From the NCBI GenBank assembly GCA_022843625.1, contig JALHNH010000007.1, positions 124,001 to 188,000 of the forward strand: a stretch of 64,000 bases of DNA. Direction: 5' to 3'. Positions 1 to 8,051 of the stretch are shown here, piece by piece (position 1 is the first letter of the stretch; the number at the start of each line of letters is the position of its first letter). The DNA comes from Bryobacter sp. (GTDB taxonomy: Bacteria > Acidobacteriota > Terriglobia > Bryobacterales > Bryobacteraceae). The notes below the pieces were generated by a model, which was not told the origin of the DNA, ran no database searches, and saw only the letters and a list, made by a program, of their open reading frames with translations. The position numbers were made by a program, and so were the translations under genes.

Positions 1-15
1 CTGTCTGTCTGACAC

Positions 16-1404
16 TTACGACTCCTGCCCAACTGCAGGGCGGAGGTCACCGAGTACCGTCGGGATCAACTCTGCAACGGTTGGATGGATGTGAACGGCG
101 CGTTGAATTACAGAATAAGGTTTTCCCGCATACATGATGTCAATCAAGGAGTGGATCGCCTCATCGCCGCCCGTCCCGAGAATCGCCGCACCGAGGATAT
201 GTTTCGACTCCGCGTCAACAACCACTTTCATGAACCCTTGGGTTTCCCCTTTTTCGATGGCGCGGCCGATCCGTGTCATCGCGCGGCGACCCACCAAAAT
301 TTTTCGCCCGGTCGCCAAGGCCTCGGACTCGGTCATCCCGACCCGCGCCAGCGGGGGATCAATGAATAGCCCGTACGTCTCGATCCTGTCCGTGACCCGG
401 CGCGGGTCGCTGTCCAGAAGGTTCGCCGCAACGATCTCGAAGTCGTTATAGGCCGTGTGGGTGAAAGCTCCTCTACCGTTGCAATCCCCCAGCGCCCAAA
501 CCCCGTCAGCGCTTGTCCGCAGTTGATCATCCACCGGAATGAAGCCCCGTGAGTCCGTGGAAATGCCGGCGGCGGCCAAGCCTAAGTCGTCCGTATTCGG
601 TACCCGGCCAATCGCTATCAAGAGATGAGACCCTTCGATCTTGTGGCCGTTCGTCGCTTCGACCTCGATGGAGAGAGAGCCTTTGCGTCCACTCAAGCGG
701 GATACGGTGGCACTCGGAACTATCGAAACTCCCTCGTTGGTCAGGATCTCGCTGACAGCGTGGGACACATCCAGGTCTTCCTTCGACAATAGTCTCGCGC
801 CGCTATCCAGAACGGTCACAGCGCTTCCAAACCGCCGGAACATCTGTGCGAATTCCAGGCCCACATAACCGCCACCCACCACGATCAGATGACGAGGAAG
901 AACGTCTAGGTCCATCATGGTGTCGCTGGTCAGATAGCCAACGTCCTGGAGACCCGGAATAGCAGGTACGTGCGGGCGTCCCCCGACGTTGACAAAGATC
1001 CGCGCAGCCGTGAGTTCAGTCTCACCGACGACAACTCTTCGAGGGCCAATAAAGCGCGCATGGCCTTGATACACCGTGCAATTCGCCATCCCCTTCAGCC
1101 AGCCCTCGACGCCAGATTGGGAGCGGCCCGAAATCGCATCTTTCCGGGCTTTCACGCGCTTCATATCTACAGCAATCGGACCGGGAAGAACGACGCCGTA
1201 TTCCAGTGCTCTCCGCGCCATCTGCGCTACATAGGCGCTGGCAACCATTGCTTTTGTGGGGATGCAGCCCACATTCACACACGTGCCGCCGAACCGGCCT
1301 CGCTCAACAATGGCGACTTTCATCCCAGCGCCAGCCAAGCGTCCCGCCAAGGAAGGTCCAGCCTGGCCCGTGCCGATGATCAGCGCGTCGTAGGAATCGG
1401 TCAT
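16..1404 (-). CDS. FAD-dependent pyridine nucleotide-disulfide oxidoreductase (mercuric-reductase-like, no HMA domain)
   Basis: 462 residues of the class I flavin disulfide reductase family. An N-terminal FAD Rossmann motif (IIGTGQAGPSLAG, about residue 9) is followed by the redox-active pair in GGTCVNVGCIPTKA, a second dinucleotide fold (VVGGGYVGLEF), the FAD motif ending in ALGDC, and a dimerisation domain with the family His-Pro element (HIHPTVAEL). It should move electrons from NAD(P)H to a disulfide or similar substrate in the cytoplasm. It lacks the N-terminal metal-binding domain and C-terminal Cys pair of true MerA, so mercury reduction is not supported. I start at the ATG after AAGGTGGCTA; the upstream in-frame start has no good ribosome site. 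The next gene upstream is a heme protein 43 bases away. Confidence 0.87.
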   Translation of the reverse strand: MTDSYDALIIGTGQAGPSLAGRLAGAGMKVAIVERGRFGGTCVNVGCIPTKAMVASAYVAQMARRALEYGVVLPGPIAVDMKRVKARKDAISGRSQSGVEGWLKGMANCTVYQGHARFIGPRRVVVGETELTAARIFVNVGGRPHVPAIPGLQDVGYLTSDTMMDLDVLPRHLIVVGGGYVGLEFAQMFRRFGSAVTVLDSGARLLSKEDLDVSHAVSEILTNEGVSIVPSATVSRLSGRKGSLSIEVEATNGHKIEGSHLLIAIGRVPNTDDLGLAAAGISTDSRGFIPVDDQLRTSADGVWALGDCNGRGAFTHTAYNDFEIVAANLLDSDPRRVTDRIETYGLFIDPPLARVGMTESEALATGRKILVGRRAMTRIGRAIEKGETQGFMKVVVDAESKHILGAAILGTGGDEAIHSLIDIMYAGKPYSVIQRAVHIHPTVAELIPTVLGDLRPAVGQES

Positions 1405-1447
1405 TAGCCACCTTCCCCTAAAGGGCACCCGCCGAACGACTACGGCC

Positions 1448-2407
1448 CTACTTCACGGACTCCAGGTAGGCGGCAAGAGCTTCGCGTTTCTCAGATGAGT
1501 CCACGCCTGGAAAGAAGCGCCCCATCCGGTTGCCTGGAATGAATCCCTTTGGATCGGCAAGGAATTTGGGAAGAGTGTCCCGAGACCAAACCACGGCAGC
1601 ATCTTTCATTGCGGGCGAGTACGAGTATGTGGCTTGCGTACCGGCCTTTCGTCCGATCAATCCGAACAACGACGGCCCTGTATTGTTTTTTCCCGCCTCC
1701 ACCGTGTGGCAGCCGCCGCAAGTCTCTTCAAAGGCGGACTTACCCGCTGCGATCATCGCGGGATTTCCAGGCGCCGCCTGAGCGGGAGCGGCGTCAGCCC
1801 TGGCGGTAGCGGCGCGTGCCGCTGCGGGTGTGAATTTCCGGATGCCCTCGCCCAAACCTGGGTAGGCATAAACGTATACCCAGTCAGTGGCCTTTGCAGG
1901 AACGTGGCACTGGAGGCAATCCGCTTTGTAGCTCTTGGCGATCTGCTTCGAGCTGTCCTTCGGGTCGTATTGCGACCAACCCCACCCGTCGCCCCACAGC
2001 GGGTTGTCCGGAAAGCGGCCAACACTGTCCTTGATCATCAGGAACCAGGTCTTTCGTTCCGATGCCCAAAACGCGTTGCCAGTAGTGTGGGGGGAACCGA
2101 TTACGCCTTGAACATCCTTGACGAGGACCGCGCCGTCAGGGAAAACACCGTTAGCGCGGTAGTACGCTGCGTCCGCCGGGCGAGCATATGTGGCGTGAGT
2201 ATCCGTCACGCCACCATTGCCCGCAACCGCGACCGTGCCGATATGTTCGAAGCCATTGGGGAAATCCTTTGGAAACGCGATGTCGCCCTTGTCGTTCACT
2301 AGTGGGCTAAAGGGTCTCGCTGCGCCTTGCCCGAACAGGTAGGTAGAGGCGAGAAGCAACAACAGGACCGCAGATACCGAAATGAGATACTTCTTCTGGC
2401 TGAATAT
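1448..2407 (-). CDS. Secreted cytochrome P460-family protein fused to a c-type cytochrome domain; start codon apparently ATA
   Basis: About 319 residues. The N-terminal half is P460-like and ends in a heme site CLQCH (around residue 160), followed by an Ala/Pro linker and a class I cytochrome c domain with CGGCH and a distal Met region (GNRMGRFFPG). It is therefore a periplasmic diheme electron carrier or oxidase. A signal peptide (SQKKYLISVSAVLLLLLAS) is encoded only if translation begins upstream of the first canonical start (TTG at 2362). An in-frame stop lies at 2417-2419. The only well-placed codon after the AGGAG site is ATA at 2405-2407; ATT at 2381-2383 is the alternative. It follows a second P460 gene by 27 bases, presumably in one operon. 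Function is sure at family level; substrate is unknown. Confidence 0.8.
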   Translation of the reverse strand: MFSQKKYLISVSAVLLLLLASTYLFGQGAARPFSPLVNDKGDIAFPKDFPNGFEHIGTVAVAGNGGVTDTHATYARPADAAYYRANGVFPDGAVLVKDVQGVIGSPHTTGNAFWASERKTWFLMIKDSVGRFPDNPLWGDGWGWSQYDPKDSSKQIAKSYKADCLQCHVPAKATDWVYVYAYPGLGEGIRKFTPAAARAATARADAAPAQAAPGNPAMIAAGKSAFEETCGGCHTVEAGKNNTGPSLFGLIGRKAGTQATYSYSPAMKDAAVVWSRDTLPKFLADPKGFIPGNRMGRFFPGVDSSEKREALAAYLESVK

Positions 2408-2434
2408 GTGGGGCTCCTATCAGCGTGAATCCTA

Positions 2435-3070
2435 CTACTTCGCGGGCAAAGGGTCGAGGATCGGCTTGTAGATCTTCACGTAGACCATGTCTTCGTGCGC
2501 ATTGGCGATGTGGCAACCCGCGCATTCCGCAACGGGACGCTCCGCGGCGGCGGCCAGATACGGGGGAGGCGCGTGGTTGAAATTGAAGTACCCCCAGTTC
2601 TTGCTCTTCGTGAAACGCTTGCTGTCCTTCACCGCAACGTCCAGGCCCGCGACTTTGCCAGGGAAGTATCCCCGGCCCGACGCCTCAAGACGAGAGCCAT
2701 CCGGATTTTCCGCCGGACCATCGACGAGTTGCAGCTCCTTGACCATCATCGTCCCCTCCGGCCACTTGCCGGTAGCGCGATAGGCCTTGAACGCAGCGGG
2801 CTGGACGTAGACATTGTGAAACTCAGGGAAGTTGGCCTTTCCATTGTTCAACCCGTGCGGCGTGATCGGAGCGCCGATGAAGATCCATTCCCGAAAGGCC
2901 TTCGGCTGCACGAGCTCGTTCTGCGCATTGAACACCGGGGCAATATCGATCTGTGGATAGGCTGCGTTCCGCCCGGGACGCTGCGCCGATACGATGGCGG
3001 CAAGCCCAAGCAACAGTCCCACCGTCGGGATTGCCACGCGTGGCCCGAATCTGAATGGTCTGGAAAACAT
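2435..3070 (-). CDS. Cytochrome P460 domain protein, exported
   Basis: 211 residues with an N-terminal hydrophobic export segment (VAIPTVGLLLGLAAIVSA) and a P460 domain. It has the c-type heme attachment motif CAGCH near the C-terminus, followed by a HEDMVYVKIYKP strand typical of the family, in which a Lys or Tyr cross-links the heme. Relatives include hydroxylamine- or NO-converting P460 cytochromes, but substrate cannot be inferred. Start chosen at the ATG preceded by AAGGAG at 8-base spacing; the longer reading adds 16 unlikely residues. It is directly upstream of the P460/cytochrome c fusion and shares the same fold, so the two probably arose by duplication and act in the same periplasmic electron chain. 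Confidence 0.85.
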   Translation of the reverse strand: MFSRPFRFGPRVAIPTVGLLLGLAAIVSAQRPGRNAAYPQIDIAPVFNAQNELVQPKAFREWIFIGAPITPHGLNNGKANFPEFHNVYVQPAAFKAYRATGKWPEGTMMVKELQLVDGPAENPDGSRLEASGRGYFPGKVAGLDVAVKDSKRFTKSKNWGYFNFNHAPPPYLAAAAERPVAECAGCHIANAHEDMVYVKIYKPILDPLPAK

Positions 3071-3270
3071 GTCGTAATCTCCTTCGCCGCCGGTAATTGC
3101 TGAAGATGGAAGCGGCATGCGCTTCTTCTCAGAATGGGGAACCGCTCCGCCGAGGAAGCGCCCGCATTCCGTAGACGCTATTGATGGCCGAGTTCTTACC
3201 CCCAGAAGTACAAAGAGGCTTGACTGTCGAGCAAACAGGAGCCCGCGATGCCGCGCGGCGAAAGGTCCCG

Positions 3271-4011
3271 TCAGCCGCCGAAGCGTTCTGTTCGTACCAA
3301 GCCAGGCTCAACGCCAAGGATCTGCAAGGCGGAGGTTATGAATTCGACGAACTCATTTCGCCCGCACACATAACACAGCCGATCAACAGGTGAACTTCCA
3401 AGCTGAGACAGGCATTTGCCAAGCAGGCCGGCGTCGATCCTCCCGGACTGATCTTGTGGCCGGGGCACCTGAGTCTCCCGCGACAATGCAAGATAACTAT
3501 TGAAACCAGTCGCCGCCTCTTCCCATGCCTGAATCTCTTTCCACAAAATTACATCATCAATCCGTCGCGCGCCGACTACTAAGACCATGGGAATGGTGAC
3601 GCCGTTAGCCGACCTTCGGGCAGCCATGGATAGAAGGGGGATGAGTCCTGAACCACCGCCAATCAGCAGCGCGGGCACGGGATTCGCCTCGTCCCACACG
3701 AAATATCCACCCACCGGGCCCAAAACCTCTAGCTCGTCGCCGACGAGAGCTGCGCCATGGAAATACCCAGATACTTCGCCATCATCGAGGCGCTCGATGG
3801 CCACGTGGTAAACGCGCGGCTCGGGGCTCCATAGAAGTGAGTAGCTTCGTTGAGCCTGATATCCGTCCGGCGCCGTCAACCGGATATCGATGTGCTGCCC
3901 CGCAAGCCACGGTTGCCAGTGTTCTGGCCTAAGAACCACTCGCAGGATCTTCGGGCTCAGCCGCTCCAGCCTCTCGATTCGTGCCTTGATCCACGTTTCT
4001 TTAGACTGCAC
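3271..4011 (-). CDS. Ferredoxin-NADP reductase-type FAD/NAD(P)-binding oxidoreductase
   Basis: 246 residues of the ferredoxin reductase superfamily. The FAD-binding barrel carries RSYSLLW (Arg-x-Tyr-Ser). The nucleotide-binding domain carries IGGGSGLIPLLSM and the late CGRNEF motif, and the protein ends in ERFGG, the expected aromatic tail near flavin. No 2Fe-2S ferredoxin domain is attached, so an external acceptor is needed. It lies two genes downstream of the molybdopterin enzyme at 4502-5119. A flavin reductase paired with a sulfite-oxidase-fold enzyme is common, and the inferred role is electron delivery to or from that enzyme. It begins at an ATG 15 bases after the GreA-like gene. Confidence 0.85.
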   Translation of the reverse strand: MQSKETWIKARIERLERLSPKILRVVLRPEHWQPWLAGQHIDIRLTAPDGYQAQRSYSLLWSPEPRVYHVAIERLDDGEVSGYFHGAALVGDELEVLGPVGGYFVWDEANPVPALLIGGGSGLIPLLSMAARRSANGVTIPMVLVVGARRIDDVILWKEIQAWEEAATGFNSYLALSRETQVPRPQDQSGRIDAGLLGKCLSQLGSSPVDRLCYVCGRNEFVEFITSALQILGVEPGLVRTERFGG

Positions 4012-4026
4012 GACGTCTACCGAGGC

Positions 4027-4479
4027 TCACTGCACCTCCTCGACGGTGACGCTTTTGCCATTGAATTCGAAGGCCTCGCCGGCCCGAAGCCCCTGCATCG
4101 CCTTGAAGAGAGGTGCATCCGTTGATATCCCAAGAACGTCGGCTCCATTGAGTCGAATGACGGGCGACGGCAGGGCGATGACGAAATAGCGGCCGTTGAC
4201 CTTGACGACCGCGCCAGGCACAACCTGCTGCTTGCCGCCGAAGTCAATAGCTTCTATGGTCTTGCGGTGCGTTTCATGGAGATGCAGTTGCTCCTCAAAT
4301 CTGCTTGCCGAATTGCTGTTCTGAGCAGATTGCGAACGGTCCCCATCGTCAACCGGCCCCCCGCGGTCAAGGCGTGCGCCTTTGAGAAATTCCTCGTAAA
4401 GGCTCTTTGCTTCGCCTATGGACATGGATTCGATCTTCAATAGTTCCGAACGTAGAGCTTGTTTGTCTATGGGTGTCAT
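4027..4479 (-). CDS. GreA/GreB C-terminal-domain protein
   Basis: 150 residues. The C-terminal half matches the FKBP-like C-terminal domain of transcript cleavage factors: a VVPGAVVKVNGRYFVIA strand, then STDAPLFKAMQGLRAGEAFEFNG, which resembles the family's pattern of small-molecule-fold strands followed by 'sPlgkall G...Gd'. The N-terminal half is helical and charged but short, and I cannot show the acidic coiled-coil tip needed for RNA cleavage by RNA polymerase. It may instead be a Rnk-like polymerase-binding protein. Start chosen at the ATG preceded by CAGGAG; the longer reading is excluded because it would overlap the upstream enzyme. It sits between the molybdenum enzyme and the flavin reductase, an unusual place for such a factor. 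Confidence 0.6.
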   Translation of the reverse strand: MTPIDKQALRSELLKIESMSIGEAKSLYEEFLKGARLDRGGPVDDGDRSQSAQNSNSASRFEEQLHLHETHRKTIEAIDFGGKQQVVPGAVVKVNGRYFVIALPSPVIRLNGADVLGISTDAPLFKAMQGLRAGEAFEFNGKSVTVEEVQ

Positions 4480-4501
4480 CAGTTCTCCTGGAGAGCAAAA
4501 A

Positions 4502-5119
4502 TCAGCGACTCGAATATCGCTGTTCCAACATCGGGTCCCCTCGCATATGATATCCTCGCGACTCCCAAAAACCAGGCTCGTCACGTTCAGTGAACTGCAG
4601 ACCTGTGATCCACTTGGCCGACTTCCAAAAGTACAAGTGTGGCACGATCAGCCTGGCCGGCCCACCATGTTCCGCATCCAGCGGCTTGTCGTCGTAGGAG
4701 GTCGCGACCATTCCTCTGCCATTCACGAGATCCTCGAATGGAACGTTCGTGCTGTAGTCGTCCGCTGAGTGCGCCAAAACGTAGGCGGAAGGAACCTCGA
4801 TGCCGACGGCGGTCATGATGGTGTCGATCGTCACTCCACGCCAGACGGTGTCCAACTTCGACCAGGCCGTCACGCAATGGATGTCGGCGACCATACGCGT
4901 CTGGGGCAGGCTATTGAATTGTTCCCATGAAAACCGTTTCACTTCCTTTGCTCTTACCTTGATCCGCAGGCTCCAGTCCTCCTGTCGAATATGGCGGGTC
5001 GGCCCAAGGCTAAGCACAGGGAACCCGGTGGTCAAAGACTGTCCGGGCGGTAAGCGTCGTTCTGTTGCCGGCGCTGGCCGCTTACCGGTAAATCCGCGTG
5101 TTGCCAAGATAGCCTCCAT
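4502..5119 (-). CDS. Sulfite-oxidase-fold molybdopterin-dependent oxidoreductase
   Basis: 205 residues, the short single-domain form of the sulfite oxidase/MsrP-like superfamily. The molybdenum-ligating cysteine is Cys82 in DIHCVTAWS. It is followed by W-GV-I (WRGVTIDTIM), the AHSADDYSTN segment and GGPARLIVPHLYFWKSAKW, all hallmarks of the Moco pocket. No Tat signal is visible, so it should act in the cytoplasm. Substrate is unknown; sulfoxide or sulfite-type oxygen transfer is the family chemistry. It heads a run with the GreA-like and flavin reductase genes, spaced 15-22 bases apart. Confidence 0.87.
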   Translation of the reverse strand: MEAILATRGFTGKRPAPATERRLPPGQSLTTGFPVLSLGPTRHIRQEDWSLRIKVRAKEVKRFSWEQFNSLPQTRMVADIHCVTAWSKLDTVWRGVTIDTIMTAVGIEVPSAYVLAHSADDYSTNVPFEDLVNGRGMVATSYDDKPLDAEHGGPARLIVPHLYFWKSAKWITGLQFTERDEPGFWESRGYHMRGDPMLEQRYSSR

Positions 5120-5161
5120 ACTGACGGGGCGTCGGGTTCGGTTGAGTCGTCACCCTTTAGG

Positions 5162-5443
5162 TTACTGCTGGATCTTCACTCCGCGCCAGAACGCCACCCG
5201 ATTCGCGACGGCCTCTGCGCCGACTTTTGGGGCCGGATAAAACCAAGCGGCGTCCTGGTTGATGTCCACGCCTACTTTGATGCTTAAGTAGCTCGCACTT
5301 CCTTTCCAGGGGCACGTGGTTTTCAAATTGCTGTCCACCACGTAGCGCCGATCCAGGGAGGCGAGCGGAAAGTATACGTTTCCTTCAACCTCGATAGTGT
5401 CGTCACTGTCCGCGATCACCGTATTTTTCCAAACCGCTCGCAT
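5162..5443 (-). CDS. DUF427 domain protein
   Basis: 93 residues covering the whole DUF427 domain. The pattern MRAVWKNTVIADSDDTIEVEGNVYFP, then TTCPWKGSASYLSI and AAWFYPAPKVGAEAVANRVAFW, is characteristic of this small family, with the conserved TxCPWKG motif and the Trp-Tyr-Pro near the C-terminus. Biochemical function is unknown; structures of relatives show a small barrel. It precedes the molybdenum enzyme on the same strand by 42 bases and may be cotranscribed with it. Confidence 0.85.
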   Translation of the reverse strand: MRAVWKNTVIADSDDTIEVEGNVYFPLASLDRRYVVDSNLKTTCPWKGSASYLSIKVGVDINQDAAWFYPAPKVGAEAVANRVAFWRGVKIQQ

Positions 5444-5445
5444 CG

Positions 5446-5694
5446 CTAGTTCGTTGCCCCATCTCCCGCGAGCGACATCAATGAACCGCGGATGCGACCA
5501 GGCAGGTCGGCCGGTACCCCTTGGTTCTTGCAGGCCCTCCGAACTGCCATCACGAGGTCGGTGTCTCGATCAGGCCCGCCAGGATCAGCACCCTGCGCAT
5601 TCCGTCGAAACCAACCATTCCCAGCGGTCGTTGATTTCTGTCCGAACATCATGGCTAAAATGCTTAGCGTCATCGTCATCGTAGTGGGCTCCAA
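5446..5694 (-). CDS. Possible small protein or remnant resembling the tail of a zinc anti-sigma factor
   Basis: An 82-codon reading frame ending two bases before the DUF427 start. Its C-terminal part (LVMAVRRACKNQGVPADLPGRI) resembles the C-terminal helix found in ZAS-type anti-sigma factors, but the zinc-binding His-x3-Cys-x2-Cys core is absent and the N-terminal 45 residues look unlike any domain I know. It could be a decayed anti-sigma gene or a chance frame. No adjacent sigma factor gene is visible. The start is not supported by a clear ribosome site. Confidence 0.28.
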   Translation of the reverse strand: MEPTTMTMTLSILAMMFGQKSTTAGNGWFRRNAQGADPGGPDRDTDLVMAVRRACKNQGVPADLPGRIRGSLMSLAGDGATN

Positions 5695-5857
5695 GCTGAG
5701 CAGCTGCTCATGCTATAGACATCGCGGCCGGTCAGAATCTTACCTAACGCCCCCCGATGGAGGCGACGAAGCGTCGCCATTCAGCGGCAAACGTTGCAGG
5801 TGCTCGAACCCCCTAAGGCGTTGTCGGCGGCGGTGGGGAAGCACGTCGCCTGGCGGA

Positions 5858-5986
5858 TCAGATGGCTGCGTCATGCGTCAGCCAGTAGGTTAACTCAACG
5901 GAGTTGCCCCCGGCCTCTTGGTGCTCCAACTTCACCTCGAACTGCGGCTCGGCAACGTCCGTCGTGAATCGGATATGCCCTCTCAC
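5858..5986 (-). CDS. 42-residue small protein, GTG start
   Basis: A short gene that begins with GTG 8 bases after a good AAGGAG site. It encodes a 42-residue protein (starting RGHIRFTTDV, containing FEVKLEHQEAGGNSVELTYW) with alternating polar/hydrophobic residues typical of beta strands. It lies 45 bases downstream of the 111-residue conserved hypothetical on the same strand and is probably cotranscribed with it. No function can be assigned. Support comes from the ribosome site, the codon usage resembling neighbours, and the operon-like placement. Confidence 0.5.
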   Translation of the reverse strand: MRGHIRFTTDVAEPQFEVKLEHQEAGGNSVELTYWLTHDAAI

Positions 5987-6031
5987 AGGCGAGTCTCCTT
6001 GTGTTATCAACGATTTTCCGAAACCCTGACG

Positions 6032-6367
6032 CTACGTCGAGGGTCCGCCGGCGTCTGTCCGAGTTTCGTTGCCATGAAGCAGAGCTCGGAGGCGTTGGCG
6101 TTGGATGCGGTCCGCCGGGCTCCTGCCCGATCCGTCCAGCCAGGCTTTCAGCTCCGCAACCTTTACCCGATGCGTTACGGCCGGCGGTTGTACGGTGACT
6201 GTGACGAAAGCCGCGGAACCAGCATCCATGCTGCTCCACGATTCGAGCCGCAAAGCAGCAAGGCCTCGTACCGCAGCCTCAAACAGCGTCTCGGCCTCAA
6301 CCGAAACTGCATGGTCCACCGGATCGCCAAAGCCCTGAACAGAAACTGCGCACGTCTTGCGAGCCAC
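6032..6367 (-). CDS. Conserved hypothetical protein, 111 residues
   Basis: Begins with GTG (protein MARKTCAVSVQGFGDPVDHAVSVEAETLFEAA...). The HAVSVEAETLFEAAVRGLAAL segment and the following TVTVQPPAVTHRVKVAELKAWLDG look like a compact alpha/beta domain. I recognise this general pattern from acidobacterial hypothetical proteins but know no function. No signal peptide or membrane segment. It is divergent from the J-domain-like gene that starts 195 bases away, and it leads a two-gene unit with the 42-residue protein downstream. Confidence 0.6.
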   Translation of the reverse strand: MARKTCAVSVQGFGDPVDHAVSVEAETLFEAAVRGLAALRLESWSSMDAGSAAFVTVTVQPPAVTHRVKVAELKAWLDGSGRSPADRIQRQRLRALLHGNETRTDAGGPST

Positions 6368-6561
6368 TGAGCCACCATACCATATTCGCCTTTTATTCTC
6401 CCACCTCGCCTACGCCAGCCCTCGATCGACGAAACGCTCGGCTAACCGGTTGCCCGGGCGGATCGCATTCGTCCGGCGAAGAACCGATTCAGAATCAAAT
6501 TCTTGCAAGGAGTGGAGGAAACTCGCTTTGAGATTCCGGTGTTGCGCTTTACGCTGTTGCC

Positions 6562-8040
6562 GTGGGAACCGCAACGGCAACTCCCGCCATCGAGTTCAGT
6601 CCGGTCTGGGCCACGAGGTCCGGACGCGACTCCTGCACCTGCGTACACGAGGACGGCCGTGAAAGCCAAGTTCCGCCATTCCTCGGCCGGCACATCCAGG
6701 TCGGAGACGGGCTTGCCCAATTCGGTCCGACCGAGTTTCTGATCCAACGAAGCGTGAATGGCCGCAAGATTCACATGCTGCATGCCTCCGTCGGTTATGC
6801 TGCGCAGCCGAAGCAATCGAAGAACGGAGAATGGCTGGTGCGGGCAGAGTTGCCGACCGCGGCGGCGGCGCCCAAGGCGCTGCTGATTACTGGCGACGCA
6901 TTGCGGAGCTACTTCTATCTCCTCGATGGCTCGGCTTCGCTCTACCAGGTTCTGGGCTGCCAGTCGGACACAGACGCCGGCGCGATGCGAGTGTCCTGGC
7001 GCCTCCGAAATTTGGAGCTAGCGGGAACCCCACGCGAGACGTCCCGGGCGGAACGCGCCTTCAACGTCCTTGCCAATCCCGATCTTCGGCGCTGCTACGA
7101 CGCGTTGCGGGCGGACGAAGACGCGCCGCCGCTGTTTCCCTATGGCGGCTTCGGCTCCATCCTGGTTGCCGGAGACCTCGCTGATGACGCCTTCTTCGGA
7201 CACCGTATCCTTGCCTACCGGCCCGACGTACGGCAGCGTAGGTTTTCACTTCTGTTGCGTCAGTGTGAGTTCCTTGCCGATCGGGTCGTCTGTCGTGACC
7301 CACATCGCCACGTGGAAGCGTCGTTCGACGCCAATCTGCTGTCCGGCTTTCGCTGGGACCTGACGTGGAACCAGTGGAAGCATTGGCTGAAGAGCCGCGT
7401 CGAAGTGGATGCGACTTTCGTCTACACCGGCAAGTACCAGCTTCGCGATGGCGAGTGGATACTGCGGCGATGGCTCTCCGCGCTTCCTTCACGCACAAAG
7501 GCCCGCATTCCTGAAGCCGTGCACGCCGATGTCGATAGCGCGCGGGCGATTCACCGGCTTCTCGGTGAGCACGCAGATGTGGTTGAACGCGTTCGCGCGC
7601 TCATCGAGACGGAACCCGTCGAGTACAAGCTGGTGCAAAAGTGGTTTGACGAGCTTGGCGTCTCCGTGCAGTTGAAGCCGCAACACGTTAGCTGGCAACC
7701 GGATTACGACGTCTACTACTTCGACGAGCTCGGGCGCCACGCCACTACGTGGTATTTGTTCCGGCGGGAGTTCCTCTTCGTGCTGCCACATGTGCTGGTC
7801 TCCGAGGTGCCGGAATCTGGCCACGCCACCTACGTTTTTGCAAAGCCTGAGAATATGGAAGCGTTCCTCACGCGGTATGCCACTGCAACTCGTGAAGACA
7901 TCCGTCACAACCGTTCGAATCGCGGCGGCGAACTCGGTTTCGTCGGCCGTGTCCTACGAGGGCGGCGGAAGAAGCGCTGGCTCGCCAATCTTCTGAAGCT
8001 GGCCGGCGAGAAGGCCGACTACGTTGAGTCTCTGGAATAA
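6562..8040 (+). CDS. J-domain-like protein lacking the HPD motif
   Basis: 492 residues. Residues about 128-185 (SLYQVLGCQSDTDAGAM... AERAFNVLANPDLRRCYDALRADE) align with the helices of a DnaJ J-domain, including the YxVLG start and the NP-RR-YDAL end. The loop between helices II and III reads RLRNLELAGT and has no His-Pro-Asp, so it should not stimulate DnaK. The remaining 300 residues, rich in Trp, Tyr and Arg, are unrecognised. The GTG start at 6562 is the first in-frame option after a stop at 6529-6531. The N-terminal 40 residues look unconvincing, and a later start such as the Met near residue 64 is possible. It is followed after 11 bases by a small gene on the same strand. Confidence 0.65.
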   Translation: MGTATATPAIEFSPVWATRSGRDSCTCVHEDGRESQVPPFLGRHIQVGDGLAQFGPTEFLIQRSVNGRKIHMLHASVGYAAQPKQSKNGEWLVRAELPTAAAAPKALLITGDALRSYFYLLDGSASLYQVLGCQSDTDAGAMRVSWRLRNLELAGTPRETSRAERAFNVLANPDLRRCYDALRADEDAPPLFPYGGFGSILVAGDLADDAFFGHRILAYRPDVRQRRFSLLLRQCEFLADRVVCRDPHRHVEASFDANLLSGFRWDLTWNQWKHWLKSRVEVDATFVYTGKYQLRDGEWILRRWLSALPSRTKARIPEAVHADVDSARAIHRLLGEHADVVERVRALIETEPVEYKLVQKWFDELGVSVQLKPQHVSWQPDYDVYYFDELGRHATTWYLFRREFLFVLPHVLVSEVPESGHATYVFAKPENMEAFLTRYATATREDIRHNRSNRGGELGFVGRVLRGRRKKRWLANLLKLAGEKADYVESLE

Positions 8041-8051
8041 GGAGTTGATAG

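Noticed and set aside
17-1428. True mercuric reductase (MerA)
   Set aside because: No HMA domain, no C-terminal Cys pair and no mer neighbours; only the general class I flavin disulfide reductase pattern is seen.
5800-5830. A tRNA T-arm-like string (ggtgctcgaacccc)
   Set aside because: No 5-bp T-stem or matching acceptor, D- or anticodon arm could be built on either strand.
6442-6816. A 124-codon minus-strand reading over the 5' end of the J-domain-like gene
   Set aside because: No ribosome site or family features; it mirrors the plus-strand gene and looks like a shadow.
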